A stretch of 21,937 nt of DNA, from contig WRDL01000011.1 in assembly GCA_009784095.1 (NCBI GenBank), positions 1 to 21,937 of the forward strand, read 5' to 3'. This document shows positions 1-7,076 of the stretch, piece by piece. The notes beneath the pieces were generated by a model that saw nothing but the letters and a program-made list of their open reading frames with translations, made no database searches and had not been told where the DNA came from. A program made the position numbers and the translations under genes. Within the stretch, counting starts at the first letter, position 1. Each line of letters starts with the position of its first letter. This stretch comes from Coriobacteriia bacterium (GTDB lineage: Bacteria > Actinomycetota > Coriobacteriia > WRKU01).

Positions 1-395
1 CACTTCTCCCGCATCTTGTTCTCGACTTGGGATCCAAGGGGAAAGTTCATTACATCGAGAGCACCACGCACATACAGACCGGTACCTCCGCACAAGATCG
101 GACACTTTCCTTGCGCACGGTAATGATCAATCAGCTCTCGTGCATAAGTCTGGAACTCTGCGACGCTGTAGGGCTGATCGAGATCGATGATATCGATACC
201 ATAATGTGGCGCATGCTGTTCACTTTTTGGTATTTTCGCGGTCCCGATATCTAGACCTTGGTAGATTTGCATCGAGTCTGCAGATATTACGCAGGATCCG
301 AATTGTTGAGCCAGTCTATCAGCCAGAGTGCTCTTGCCGGAGCCGGTAGGACCGACGACGGCTATCACGAATGGGTGGTCCAATTCCCTTGCCAT
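1..395 (-). CDS. miaA: tRNA dimethylallyltransferase, N-terminal part (cut by window edge)
   Basis: MiaA transfers a dimethylallyl group to N6 of A37 in tRNAs that read codons beginning with U; the product is the substrate of MiaB, encoded just upstream. About 131 N-terminal residues are visible, translated by hand from the minus strand. A P-loop GPTGSGKST lies near residues 15-23. It is followed by the family's DSMQIYQGLDIGTAK block, which contacts the prenyl-donor phosphates, and by CGGTGLYVRG further on. The ATG overlaps the miaB stop by one base (TGATG), which suggests translational coupling. The rest of the gene, normally about 300 residues in total, lies left of position 1. No frameshift or stop is seen in the visible part. 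Identification is firm from the motifs and the miaB context. Confidence 0.95.
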   Translation of the reverse strand, partial: MARELDHPFVIAVVGPTGSGKSTLADRLAQQFGSCVISADSMQIYQGLDIGTAKIPKSEQHAPHYGIDIIDLDQPYSVAEFQTYARELIDHYRAQGKCPILCGGTGLYVRGALDVMNFPLGSQVENKMREK

Positions 396-1747
396 CAGTT
401 CTCTTCCGGATCCGTTTGACTCAACTCTCCGGTGATATACCAGGTGTGGGCGCCAGTGATCGCGACCTCGGTTTCGAATCCCTCCCATTGTTCAGCGCTT
501 GTGTGCTCGGGTAGCACAACGTGTACGACCTTGTTGTGACGATCTCGCCCCACCAATACGTTCTCATCGCGTTTTGAGATACCTTCGAAGAGGACCGAAG
601 CTTTTGTTCCTCTCAGCGATCTGCTGAACTCCAATGCCTGAGCTTGTACCTCATCGACAAGTCGCTCGAATCGTCGTTGGGAAACAGCGTCGGGTACCTG
701 CCCCTCCAGGGTCGCGGCAGGAGTTCCTTCGCGTGGTGAATAAATGAAAGTGAACGCGCTGGAGAACTGAGCGGCCCGAACCACTTCGAGAGTGTCTTCA
801 AAGTCATCTTCGGACTCACCAGGGAAACCTACGATGATATCGGTCGAAAGTGCAATACCGGGCATCACCTCACGGACACGATCGATCAATTCAAGATACT
901 GCTCTTTGGAGTAACGGCGATTCATCGCCTCAAGTATCGCGGTCGATCCCGATTGGACCGGTAGATGAAGATAGTCCAAGATGTTATCGTGACGCGCCAT
1001 CATGGCGATAGTGTCATCATTGAGATCCTTGGGATGACTCGTCGCAAAGCCGAGCCGTGAGATACCTCCCAGAGCGATCTTATCAAGAAGATCGGCAAAT
1101 CGCGGCTCACCGTAGAGGTCGCGTCCGTAGCTGTTGACATTTTGACCGAGTAGCGTGATCTCTTTAACTCCCGCGTCGACCATTTGTTTCGCATCATCGA
1201 CGATGGTTTCGAGCATCCGGCTTTTCTCTTTCCCGCGCACGTAAGGTACAACACAGTAGGTACAGTAGTTGTTACATCCGGTCGTTATCGGAAGCCACGC
1301 ATGAAATGAGGATTCCGGCACGCTCGGTAGATCTGCAGAGAATTCATCAACACTATCATCGAGGATCTCCACTTGAGTGATCGACTCATTGTAGGCACGT
1401 TCGATCAACTCAGGCAGACTCGAAATATTGTGGGTACCGAATACGACGTCAATATGAGGGATCTGCTCGATGAGCTTCTCCCCATCCCGTTGGCCGATGC
1501 ACCCTCCAACTGCGATGATCGGAAGCCCTCTGTTCCTTTTCTTAAGCGTCTTGAGACTCGAAACCTGACCGAACAGCCTCACGTCAGCTTTCTCGCGAAC
1601 ACAGCAGGTCATAAAGATCACCGCATCGGCTGCACCGACTTCATCGACCGGTTCCATACCGTGTTGTTGCAAAAGACCGGCGATGCGCTCACTGTCATGC
1701 TTATTCATTTGACAACCAAAGGTCTTTAGATGATAGGTATGGAGCAT
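395..1747 (-). CDS. miaB: tRNA-2-methylthio-N6-dimethylallyladenosine synthase
   Basis: MiaB is a radical-SAM methylthiotransferase that converts i6A37 to ms2i6A37 in tRNA. The protein is 450 residues, usual for the family. The N-terminal UPF0004 domain opens with FGCQMN and has the three auxiliary-cluster cysteines C12, C48 and C83. The radical-SAM motif GCNNYCTYC places C158, C162 and C165 around the second cluster, followed by VVPYVRGKEKSR, which separates MiaB from RimO. The C-terminal about 65 residues form a TRAM-like RNA-binding domain. The ATG lies 3 bp after the spoVS stop, and the stop overlaps the miaA start, so spoVS–miaB–miaA read as one operon. The second methylthiotransferase of this window (8206-9519) is RimO, not a duplicate. 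Confidence 0.97.
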   Translation of the reverse strand: MLHTYHLKTFGCQMNKHDSERIAGLLQQHGMEPVDEVGAADAVIFMTCCVREKADVRLFGQVSSLKTLKKRNRGLPIIAVGGCIGQRDGEKLIEQIPHIDVVFGTHNISSLPELIERAYNESITQVEILDDSVDEFSADLPSVPESSFHAWLPITTGCNNYCTYCVVPYVRGKEKSRMLETIVDDAKQMVDAGVKEITLLGQNVNSYGRDLYGEPRFADLLDKIALGGISRLGFATSHPKDLNDDTIAMMARHDNILDYLHLPVQSGSTAILEAMNRRYSKEQYLELIDRVREVMPGIALSTDIIVGFPGESEDDFEDTLEVVRAAQFSSAFTFIYSPREGTPAATLEGQVPDAVSQRRFERLVDEVQAQALEFSRSLRGTKASVLFEGISKRDENVLVGRDRHNKVVHVVLPEHTSAEQWEGFETEVAITGAHTWYITGELSQTDPEEN

Positions 1748-1750
1748 AGT

Positions 1751-2014
1751 CTAAGACTTGTATGAAACGTAGAACTTGATGGCGGTGCGTGTTTGCCCAT
1801 GTATGTCGATCTCGGCGAACGACGGAGTGCATATCAAGTCGAGTCCGAGCGGAGCCACAAACCCGCGCGCGATCGCGATCGCCTTTACTGCTTGATTCAG
1901 CGCACCAGCACCGATCGTTTGGATCTCGACTTCTCTGTCAGCTTTGAGGATACCCGCAAGTGCTCCCGCAACCGAGTTTGGGTTACTCTTTGACGACACT
2001 TTGAGGGTCTGCAC
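1751..2014 (-). CDS. spoVS: SpoVS family protein (Alba-like fold)
   Basis: This is an 87-residue protein of the stage V sporulation protein S family. The family signature is nearly intact: KVSSKSNPNSVAGALAG near the N-terminus, then IGAGALNQAVKAIAIARGFV, then DLICTPSF. In Bacillus, SpoVS affects coat assembly and septation; the family is structurally Alba-like and so suspected of binding nucleic acid, but its molecular role is unknown. I chose the GTG at 2014: AGGAG lies 7 bases upstream and the product starts MQTLKVSS, as in homologues. The longer reading from a TTG at 2047 adds 11 unrelated residues and encodes the ribosome binding site. It sits upstream of miaB with a 3-bp gap. Nothing else in the window is sporulation-specific. 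Confidence 0.93.
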   Translation of the reverse strand: MQTLKVSSKSNPNSVAGALAGILKADREVEIQTIGAGALNQAVKAIAIARGFVAPLGLDLICTPSFAEIDIHGQTRTAIKFYVSYKS

Positions 2015-2082
2015 TACACGACTCCTTCGACCGAAATGATTCTGCAATTAGACTGCTGCGATACTGCTTGTAGTCGTTGCTA

Positions 2083-2114
2083 GTCATTATATGACACTTC
2101 ACCCGCGTTTTTAA
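2083..2114 (-). promoter_or_regulatory. Candidate promoter and operator for spoVS–miaB–miaA
   Basis: A perfect TATAAT (-10) lies on the minus strand at 2091-2086, about 75 bp upstream of the spoVS start. A usable -35 at 17 bp spacing is not convincing; the sequence there is A-rich. The -10 is embedded in a small inverted repeat, GTCAT-N3-ATGAC (2083-2095). Just downstream on the transcript side, two direct repeats TAGTCGTT / TAGTCATT start exactly 10 bp apart (2071 and 2081). The rest of the 187-bp gap up to 2201 shows no clear terminator for the GHKL gene, so read-through from rny is also possible. Confidence 0.35.
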
Positions 2115-2201
2115 TAAAAAAGCCGCCATCTACCCAGTTTACCGCGTGCAGATCCTTTCGATTGAGCGGAGCGTTGGGGAGTCTGAATCGTTTTTGCTCA
2201 G

Positions 2202-3245
2202 TTATTGTTTATCAAAGTTGAACCGCGCACGAATAGTCTCTCCTGATTGACGAACTTCGACACGATCGACCAGATCAAGATAATACTTCTCTCCGAGCTT
2301 ATCGAACGCCTTCTCAAGATCGAGGCGGAACGCATCAAGGTCGTCTGGGCTCATTTTTAATCCACGCGCATCCCGATCCAGATCAGCCTCTGTGATCCCT
2401 ACCACGTCTTGACGTTCTTCGTAAGTATCATGCAATTGGATGTTGATACTCTGTACCGGTGCAATCTGCTTCGAGATGATCCGATATGCCGTGCGCTCAC
2501 TGATAACAAGTCCCACATCTTTGGCCACCTCTTGTAGCTCAATTGCCTCATCTGCCCTGCTCAAAGCACTTCCGATCCACTCGTGTTCATCTGAATGATG
2601 AATTGTCGCAGCAATCACCGGGATGGAGCCATAAAAGACGTCCACATCAGGATGTTCGAGCACGAACTCGACGATCGTTCGAATGATGTTGTGCGGTCCC
2701 CGCACCTTCTCATGGTCATCGCCACAGATCAGGGTCGGCCAGGTCGATTGGTCTGCGCGTTCTTCCAGGTAGGAGGTGTCGATTTCCACATTGATCGATG
2801 ATCCTTGTTCTCGTATGCTCTTTGCTACCTGTGCTGAGAGAGCGTTCGCTCGAACGGAGTACAGCGCCATTCCACGTCCGTGTACACCCCATTCATCGAC
2901 CTGTAGAGTCTCAAGTTTACTCGTCACACGTGGCTCGAAGATCCGTTCCCACATGCTCGGTTCGATACCGACCCCGTCATCAAGAACGACCAGCGTTCTG
3001 CAGGTCCCGCGTACAGCGGTCGCAACATAGACGGTTCGAGCTTGAGCATCCCGTGCATTACGTAAAAGCTCGATAACTACACTTTCGACATTTCGGATAT
3101 CATGTTGTGCTTGTCGGCGCTGAGCTTCTGAGACAGCCAATCGGACATAGCCGTTCCCGAAATCCTCATCAATGCTACGGACTTCCTCACCTACGATCGA
3201 GGTAAGGAAGTCCATCGTTTCATCCATATGAGGACGCGCCATCAT
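2202..3245 (-). CDS. GHKL (HSP90/MutL/histidine-kinase type) ATP-binding protein, function unknown
   Basis: The protein is 347 residues with the Bergerat ATP fold in its N-terminal half. The N-box is VVIELLRNARDA (E59, N63). The G1 box is DDGVGI (residues 89-94), and the ATP-lid G2 glycines are GVHGRGMALYS (about 120-130). There is no histidine-kinase dimerisation/phospho-acceptor domain, no receiver domain and no membrane segment. The C-terminal 170 residues match nothing I recognise and lack MutL endonuclease motifs. AGGA sits 5 bases before the ATG; a second ATG follows immediately. It starts 12 bp after the rny stop and is probably co-transcribed with rny. It occupies the place that ymdB holds in Bacillus (between rny and spoVS) but is unrelated to that phosphodiesterase. 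The ATPase fold is well supported; the role is unknown. Confidence 0.88.
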   Translation of the reverse strand: MMARPHMDETMDFLTSIVGEEVRSIDEDFGNGYVRLAVSEAQRRQAQHDIRNVESVVIELLRNARDAQARTVYVATAVRGTCRTLVVLDDGVGIEPSMWERIFEPRVTSKLETLQVDEWGVHGRGMALYSVRANALSAQVAKSIREQGSSINVEIDTSYLEERADQSTWPTLICGDDHEKVRGPHNIIRTIVEFVLEHPDVDVFYGSIPVIAATIHHSDEHEWIGSALSRADEAIELQEVAKDVGLVISERTAYRIISKQIAPVQSINIQLHDTYEERQDVVGITEADLDRDARGLKMSPDDLDAFRLDLEKAFDKLGEKYYLDLVDRVEVRQSGETIRARFNFDKQ

Positions 3246-3257
3246 CGTCCTGCTCGG

Positions 3258-4796
3258 TTACTTGGCGTAATCTATAGCTCGGCTCTCACGCACCACCATG
3301 ATACGTACCTGACCGGGATACTCCATCTCCGCCTCGATCTGAGAGGCGATATCACGCGCCAGAACGACGGCTTCGTCATCGTCGACCGTCTCCGGTTGCA
3401 CCATGACACGGATCTCTCGACCCGCTTGCATCGCATAGGTCTTTTCGACTCCGGGATGAGCATTGGCTACCGCCTCGAGCTTTTCAAGACGTTTGATATA
3501 GCTTTCGAGTGTCTCTCGACGTGCGCCGGGACGAGCCGCGCTAATGGCGTCTGCTGCCATCACAAGCACCGCTTCTACCGATTGGCACTCAACGTCTCCG
3601 TGGTGCGCCTCGATCGCATGAACTACTGCAGGGGGCTCACCGAGGCGTCGAGCAAGATCTGCGCCGATAGAAGCGTGTGTCCCCTCGATCTCGTGGTCGA
3701 TCGCTTTTCCGAGGTCATGGAGAAGTCCTGCACGCTCGGCAAGCGTCACATCAGCGCCCAGCTCATTTGCCATCACACCTGCTAACCATGACACCTCGAG
3801 TGAGTGTTTCAGTACGTTCTGTCCATAGCTGCTCCGATATTTCAGCCGACCAAGCGTTTTGAGGATCTCTGGATGGAGATTGTGGACACCCGAGTCATAG
3901 CTTGCTTGCTCTCCTGCTTGGTTTACCAATTCGTTAACGGTCTTTTCTGATTTCGCAAACATCTCCTCGATTCGCGCAGGGTGTATGCGCCCATCTTGGA
4001 TCAGTGACTCGAGTGTCATTCGCCCGATCTCGCGGCGCACTGGGTCGAAACTTGATATAACGACCGCCTCCGGGGTATCGTCGACGATCAAATTGATACC
4101 GGTGATCTGCTCAAAAGCGCGAATATTGCGACCTTCACGGCCGATCAGGCGACCTTTCATATCGTCATTTGGTAAGTGAACGACCGAGACGGTCGTCTCA
4201 GCAGTATGGTCTGCGGCGATACGTTGGATAGCAAGACTCACTACGCTACGCGCGCGTTTGTCCGCCTCTTTTTTCGCTTGCTCCTCAGTGTCGCGTATGA
4301 TCGCTGCCGCGTCACGTTTACAGTCCTCAGCAACCTTGTCCAACAACTCGGTCTTGGCCTCTTCTTGTGTCATTCGTGCGACACGCGCAAGCTCTTCGGT
4401 CTGCTTCGTCACCGCTGCCTCGACCTCGCGCTCGCGTGCCGCAATCTGACCAGCCGCGCTTGAGATCTGATGCTCACGTTTATCGAGCGCCTCAGCACGC
4501 CGGTCGACCGACTCCTCGCGATGGCCCAAACGATTCTCGATCGCAGTAATCTCCTTGCGACGCTCTTTCTCTTCCTTGTTCGCTTCTTGACGTTGCTTGA
4601 TTATTTGATCCTTTGCCTCGAGCAGTGCTTCCTTTTTAAGCGTTTCTGCTTGCTTTCTCGCCTCGCTGAGTTCACGCTCAGCCTCATCGGCGGCAAGATT
4701 TGCCTTCGCATTGATCACATAGCGGTTCAAAGCATAGCCAAGGGCAAGTCCGATGACAGCTGCGATTGCAAAACCGATAAAGTCCATGATAGCCAT
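3258..4796 (-). CDS. rny: Ribonuclease Y
   Basis: RNase Y is the membrane-anchored endoribonuclease that starts bulk mRNA decay in many Gram-positive bacteria. With the start used here the protein has 512 residues, typical of the family. Its parts in order are one membrane helix (about residues 4-24), a long charged coiled coil rich in E, K, R, A and Q (about 30-190), a KH RNA-binding domain with GRLIGREGRNIRAFE (215-229), and a metal-dependent HD domain. The HD domain has LKHSLEV (H331) and LLHDLGKA (H360-D361), followed by EAHHGD. I prefer the ATG at 4796, nine bases after AAAGGAGG; an ATG at 4802 is only 3 bases from it. The longest reading, from 4841, would place the ribosome binding site inside the gene. 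A promoter lies near 4993-5022. Confidence 0.96.
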   Translation of the reverse strand: MAIMDFIGFAIAAVIGLALGYALNRYVINAKANLAADEAERELSEARKQAETLKKEALLEAKDQIIKQRQEANKEEKERRKEITAIENRLGHREESVDRRAEALDKREHQISSAAGQIAAREREVEAAVTKQTEELARVARMTQEEAKTELLDKVAEDCKRDAAAIIRDTEEQAKKEADKRARSVVSLAIQRIAADHTAETTVSVVHLPNDDMKGRLIGREGRNIRAFEQITGINLIVDDTPEAVVISSFDPVRREIGRMTLESLIQDGRIHPARIEEMFAKSEKTVNELVNQAGEQASYDSGVHNLHPEILKTLGRLKYRSSYGQNVLKHSLEVSWLAGVMANELGADVTLAERAGLLHDLGKAIDHEIEGTHASIGADLARRLGEPPAVVHAIEAHHGDVECQSVEAVLVMAADAISAARPGARRETLESYIKRLEKLEAVANAHPGVEKTYAMQAGREIRVMVQPETVDDDEAVVLARDIASQIEAEMEYPGQVRIMVVRESRAIDYAK

Positions 4797-4986
4797 GGTC
4801 ATCGCCCTCCTTTCCGTTGCGCCCTTATGACGCGTAAACATTCATCGAATGTAATACACACGGAAACGCGATTCAGTTGACTACTGAACGTTACGATCTA
4901 CTTACTAGATGAGTATCCCAAACTTGCATAATGTGAATATATCTATCTAATCTCGAGGTTTCCCTCTGCAACATGCAATTTCCGTA
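4797..4986 (-). promoter_or_regulatory. Probably structured 5' leader of rny
   Basis: If transcription starts about 7 bp after the promoter's -10, rny has an untranslated leader of about 190 nt. It holds several inverted repeats: ATGCAA/TTGCAT arms (4973-4978 with 4924-4929) enclosing a GAGG-GAAA-CCTC hairpin with a GNRA-type loop (4955-4966); ATCTA-N5-TAGAT (4896-4910); TTCAGT-N5-ACTGAA (4872-4888); and ACATTC-N3-GAATGT (4838-4852) shortly before the Shine-Dalgarno. I recognise no known riboswitch class. The remaining gap up to recX (5023-5199) shows no clear recX terminator and no gene. The structure is seen by eye only; function is inferred. Confidence 0.45.
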
Positions 4987-4992
4987 GCTACA

Positions 4993-5022
4993 AAGATACC
5001 AGTTTAGGACTCCATGCGTCAA
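4993..5022 (-). promoter_or_regulatory. Promoter upstream of rny
   Basis: On the minus strand a -35 TTGACG (5022-5017) is followed after 18 bp by an extended -10, TGG-TATCTT (hexamer at 4998-4993). This is the best sigma-A-like match in the about 400-bp gap between recX and rny. It would drive rny, and probably the GHKL gene, separately from the recA–recX unit. Confidence 0.55.
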
Positions 5023-5199
5023 GTAACGCCGTTCGCATCAGCCTGTCATTTTTGCATGAGCATTGGCTATCGACGTGCAAACCGCTTCGAAGAAATAGAT
5101 CAACGGGACCCTTCTGCACAGATATCTTATAAAAATAAAACTCTCACGAAATGAATGCGCATGCGTTCTTTCGGCATCCTCACCTTTCTGGCGCTCGAT

Positions 5200-5841
5200 T
5201 CAGCCGACACTGCGCGACATAGCCCTGCGAGCGACCTCGTAGTCGAATCCGCGCGAGATGAGCCTTCTGAGAGCGCGTTGGCGCTGCTTGTGATCCTCGA
5301 GATCGAATCGCTCGATGCAAAGGCGTGCACGCGCGTCGATATCGAACTCCTCCTCTTCGATATACGTATCGATCGCCGCGTGTGCGATATCTTCGCCGAT
5401 TCCTTTCAGTGCAAGTTTCTTTTTGATCACATAAGGGCCATACCCCGCATTGAGTCTGCTCTCACAGAACCGATTTACATAGCGCTCATCATTGACCAGA
5501 TCAAGCTCGGTCACATGCGTAATGATCCCATCGATAATCCCTTGTGGATAACCATCCCAGCGCAGGCGCTGCCTGAGCTCATAGACGGTATAATCGCGAT
5601 GCGCAATAAGAGCGAGGGCCCTCTTCTTGCACTGCTCGGCAGAAGTGGATTCGAGGATCTCCTTAAAACATTCGCTTTCTTGAGTTGTCTCACAACCATC
5701 CGGAAACTGCACCTCGGCTCCCTCTTCCAGCCGCAAGGCTTTTACGACCGCTTTCGAGGTGGTCAGTTCAGTCCCGTTATCAAAAATGATCTGTTTTGCG
5801 CGCCTCTTAGCACCGGTGTCAGAGACTGATACGACTTTCAT
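5200..5841 (-). CDS. recX: Regulatory protein RecX
   Basis: RecX binds RecA filaments and limits their extension and activity. The protein is 213 residues. An N-terminal extension of about 60 residues precedes three helical RecX repeats, recognisable from ALALIAHRDYTVYELRQRL, GIITHVTELDLVNDERY and GYGPYVIKKKLALKGI; the last repeat ends in RRLISRGFDYEVARRAM. It begins 10 bp after the recA stop, with a weak purine-rich site (AAAGTG), so it is likely expressed from the recA SOS promoter. Divergence is typical for RecX; the gene pairing makes the call firm. Confidence 0.93.
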   Translation of the reverse strand: MKVVSVSDTGAKRRAKQIIFDNGTELTTSKAVVKALRLEEGAEVQFPDGCETTQESECFKEILESTSAEQCKKRALALIAHRDYTVYELRQRLRWDGYPQGIIDGIITHVTELDLVNDERYVNRFCESRLNAGYGPYVIKKKLALKGIGEDIAHAAIDTYIEEEEFDIDARARLCIERFDLEDHKQRQRALRRLISRGFDYEVARRAMSRSVG

Positions 5842-5851
5842 CGCACTTTAA

Positions 5852-6952
5852 CTATGCTTTCTTCTTTTCCGGCTCGAGGATGATGATCTCTTCTTCGCTT
5901 GTAGTGTCTTTTTTCTCTTCACCTTTTACGGAGTCTTTTTCGGGGGTTGCGAAGCCCTCGGTGCTCAGACCAAGGCTCTCGCGAACCAAACCTTCGAGTT
6001 CATTGCGTAAATCCAAATTCGTGCGAAGCGTCTCTTTGGCGGCCTCCCTACCTTGGCCAAGACGGATATCACCGTAGGTGTACCACGATCCGGACTTCTT
6101 GATGATCTTTTCCTCTACACCCATATCGAGGATCGAACCTTCTTTGCTGATACCCTCGCCATACATAAGATCGAATTCTGCGATACGGAACGGCGGAGCG
6201 ACCTTGTTCTTGACCACCTTCGCTCTCACGCGGTTGCCGATGATCTCTTGTCCCTGCTTGATTGAGTCGATACGTCGCACATCGATGCGCACCGTCGAGT
6301 AGAACTTCAGTGCACGGCCACCCGAGGTCGTCTCGGGGCTTCCGAACATCACCCCTATCTTCTCACGCAGCTGGTTTATGAAGACGCAGGTCGTCTCTGA
6401 CTTCGAGAGCGAACCTGCAAGTTTGCGCAACGCCTGCGACATGAGGCGTGCTTGCAGACCCACCGTCACATCTCCTATCTCACCTTCGATCTCGGCACGC
6501 GGTACGAGCGCAGCGACCGAGTCGATGACGATAATGTCGACGGCGCCTGACCGGACCAGCATATCGCAGATCTCGAGAGCCTGCTCACCGGTGTCGGGCT
6601 GTGAGATCAAGATCTCATCTATGTCAACCCCGAGACGCGCCGCATAGGTCGGATCGAGCGCGTGCTCCGCGTCGATGAACGCGGCGATACCACCTTGTGC
6701 CTGCGCTTCTGCGACCATCTGAAGCGCGAGTGTCGTCTTTCCCGAGGACTCAGGTCCGAATACCTCTACGATACGGCCTTTGGGGATACCACCGATACCA
6801 AGCGCTGCATCAAGTGCGATCGAGCCGGTAGGTATCGTCTTCATATCACGCATCGCTTCGCCATCTCTGAAGCGCATGATGGCGCCTTTTCCGAATTTCT
6901 TTTCGATCTGCTCCCGGGTCACGTCGAGCATTTGTTCTCTGTTGGTGTCCAT
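5852..6952 (-). CDS. recA: Recombinase RecA
   Basis: RecA forms filaments on single-stranded DNA, carries out strand exchange and triggers LexA self-cleavage. The protein is 366 residues. The Walker A motif is GPESSGKTT (66-74) and Walker B lies in IIVIDSVAAL (about 140-149). FINQLREKIGVMFGSPETT is the conserved L2/DNA-binding region, followed by GGRALKFY. The C-terminal tail (about 335-366) is acidic and lysine-rich, as in other RecAs, where it tunes DNA binding. GGAG sits about 10 bases before the ATG. Upstream is a promoter carrying a perfect LexA box, so SOS induction is strongly indicated. recX follows after 10 bp. Confidence 0.99.
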   Translation of the reverse strand: MDTNREQMLDVTREQIEKKFGKGAIMRFRDGEAMRDMKTIPTGSIALDAALGIGGIPKGRIVEVFGPESSGKTTLALQMVAEAQAQGGIAAFIDAEHALDPTYAARLGVDIDEILISQPDTGEQALEICDMLVRSGAVDIIVIDSVAALVPRAEIEGEIGDVTVGLQARLMSQALRKLAGSLSKSETTCVFINQLREKIGVMFGSPETTSGGRALKFYSTVRIDVRRIDSIKQGQEIIGNRVRAKVVKNKVAPPFRIAEFDLMYGEGISKEGSILDMGVEEKIIKKSGSWYTYGDIRLGQGREAAKETLRTNLDLRNELEGLVRESLGLSTEGFATPEKDSVKGEEKKDTTSEEEIIILEPEKKKA

Positions 6953-6995
6953 GTTGCGTCGTCTCCATTCCCGGTCTCATACGTCATGCATCTCT

Positions 6996-7024
6996 ACCGT
7001 ATACGAACATTTGTTCGTTGTCAA
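6996..7024 (-). promoter_or_regulatory. recA promoter
   Basis: On the minus strand a perfect -35 TTGACA (7024-7019) is followed, after exactly 17 bp, by a -10 TACGGT (7001-6996). The spacer is almost entirely the LexA operator, so a bound repressor would block polymerase. The start would lie about 40 bp upstream of the recA ATG. Confidence 0.65.
7004..7017. promoter_or_regulatory. LexA operator (SOS box) controlling recA
   Basis: CGAACATTTGTTCG is a perfect palindrome of the Gram-positive/actinobacterial form CGAAC-N4-GTTCG. It sits between the -35 and -10 of the recA promoter, the classic position for repression by LexA. No second copy was noticed in other promoter regions of the window, and lexA itself is not in the window. 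Confidence 0.88.
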
Positions 7025-7028
7025 TAGA

Positions 7029-7060
7029 TTTGACAGGTCTGTCAAAACACTGCTGTCAAA
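7029..7060. repeat. Three TTTGACAG copies (dyad plus direct repeat) upstream of recA
   Basis: Between the cinA stop and the recA promoter lies an 8-bp inverted repeat, TTTGACAG-GT-CTGTCAAA (7029-7046), followed by a third CTGTCAAA at 7053-7060, 14 bp after the second. A related TTGTCAA at 7018-7024 is the recA -35 itself. The copies could be accessory -35 elements or a binding site for a second regulator; which one cannot be decided from sequence alone. Confidence 0.6.
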
Positions 7061-7076
7061 CCCCGTTCGTTTACCG

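Noticed and set aside
2100..2150. A possible terminator after the GHKL gene: GGCGGC followed by six T on the minus strand.
   Set aside because: No upstream arm complementary to the G-rich stretch could be found, so no stem precedes the T-run.
5127..5177. A 16-codon minus-strand frame starting MPKERMRIHF with AAAGG five bases upstream, running from the recX 3' end into the gap.
   Set aside because: It is very short, mostly overlaps non-coding sequence, has no family resemblance and could easily arise by chance.
5155..5829. A 224-codon plus-strand open frame covering recX.
   Set aside because: RecX on the minus strand is recognisable and follows recA by 10 bp; the plus frame shows no family.
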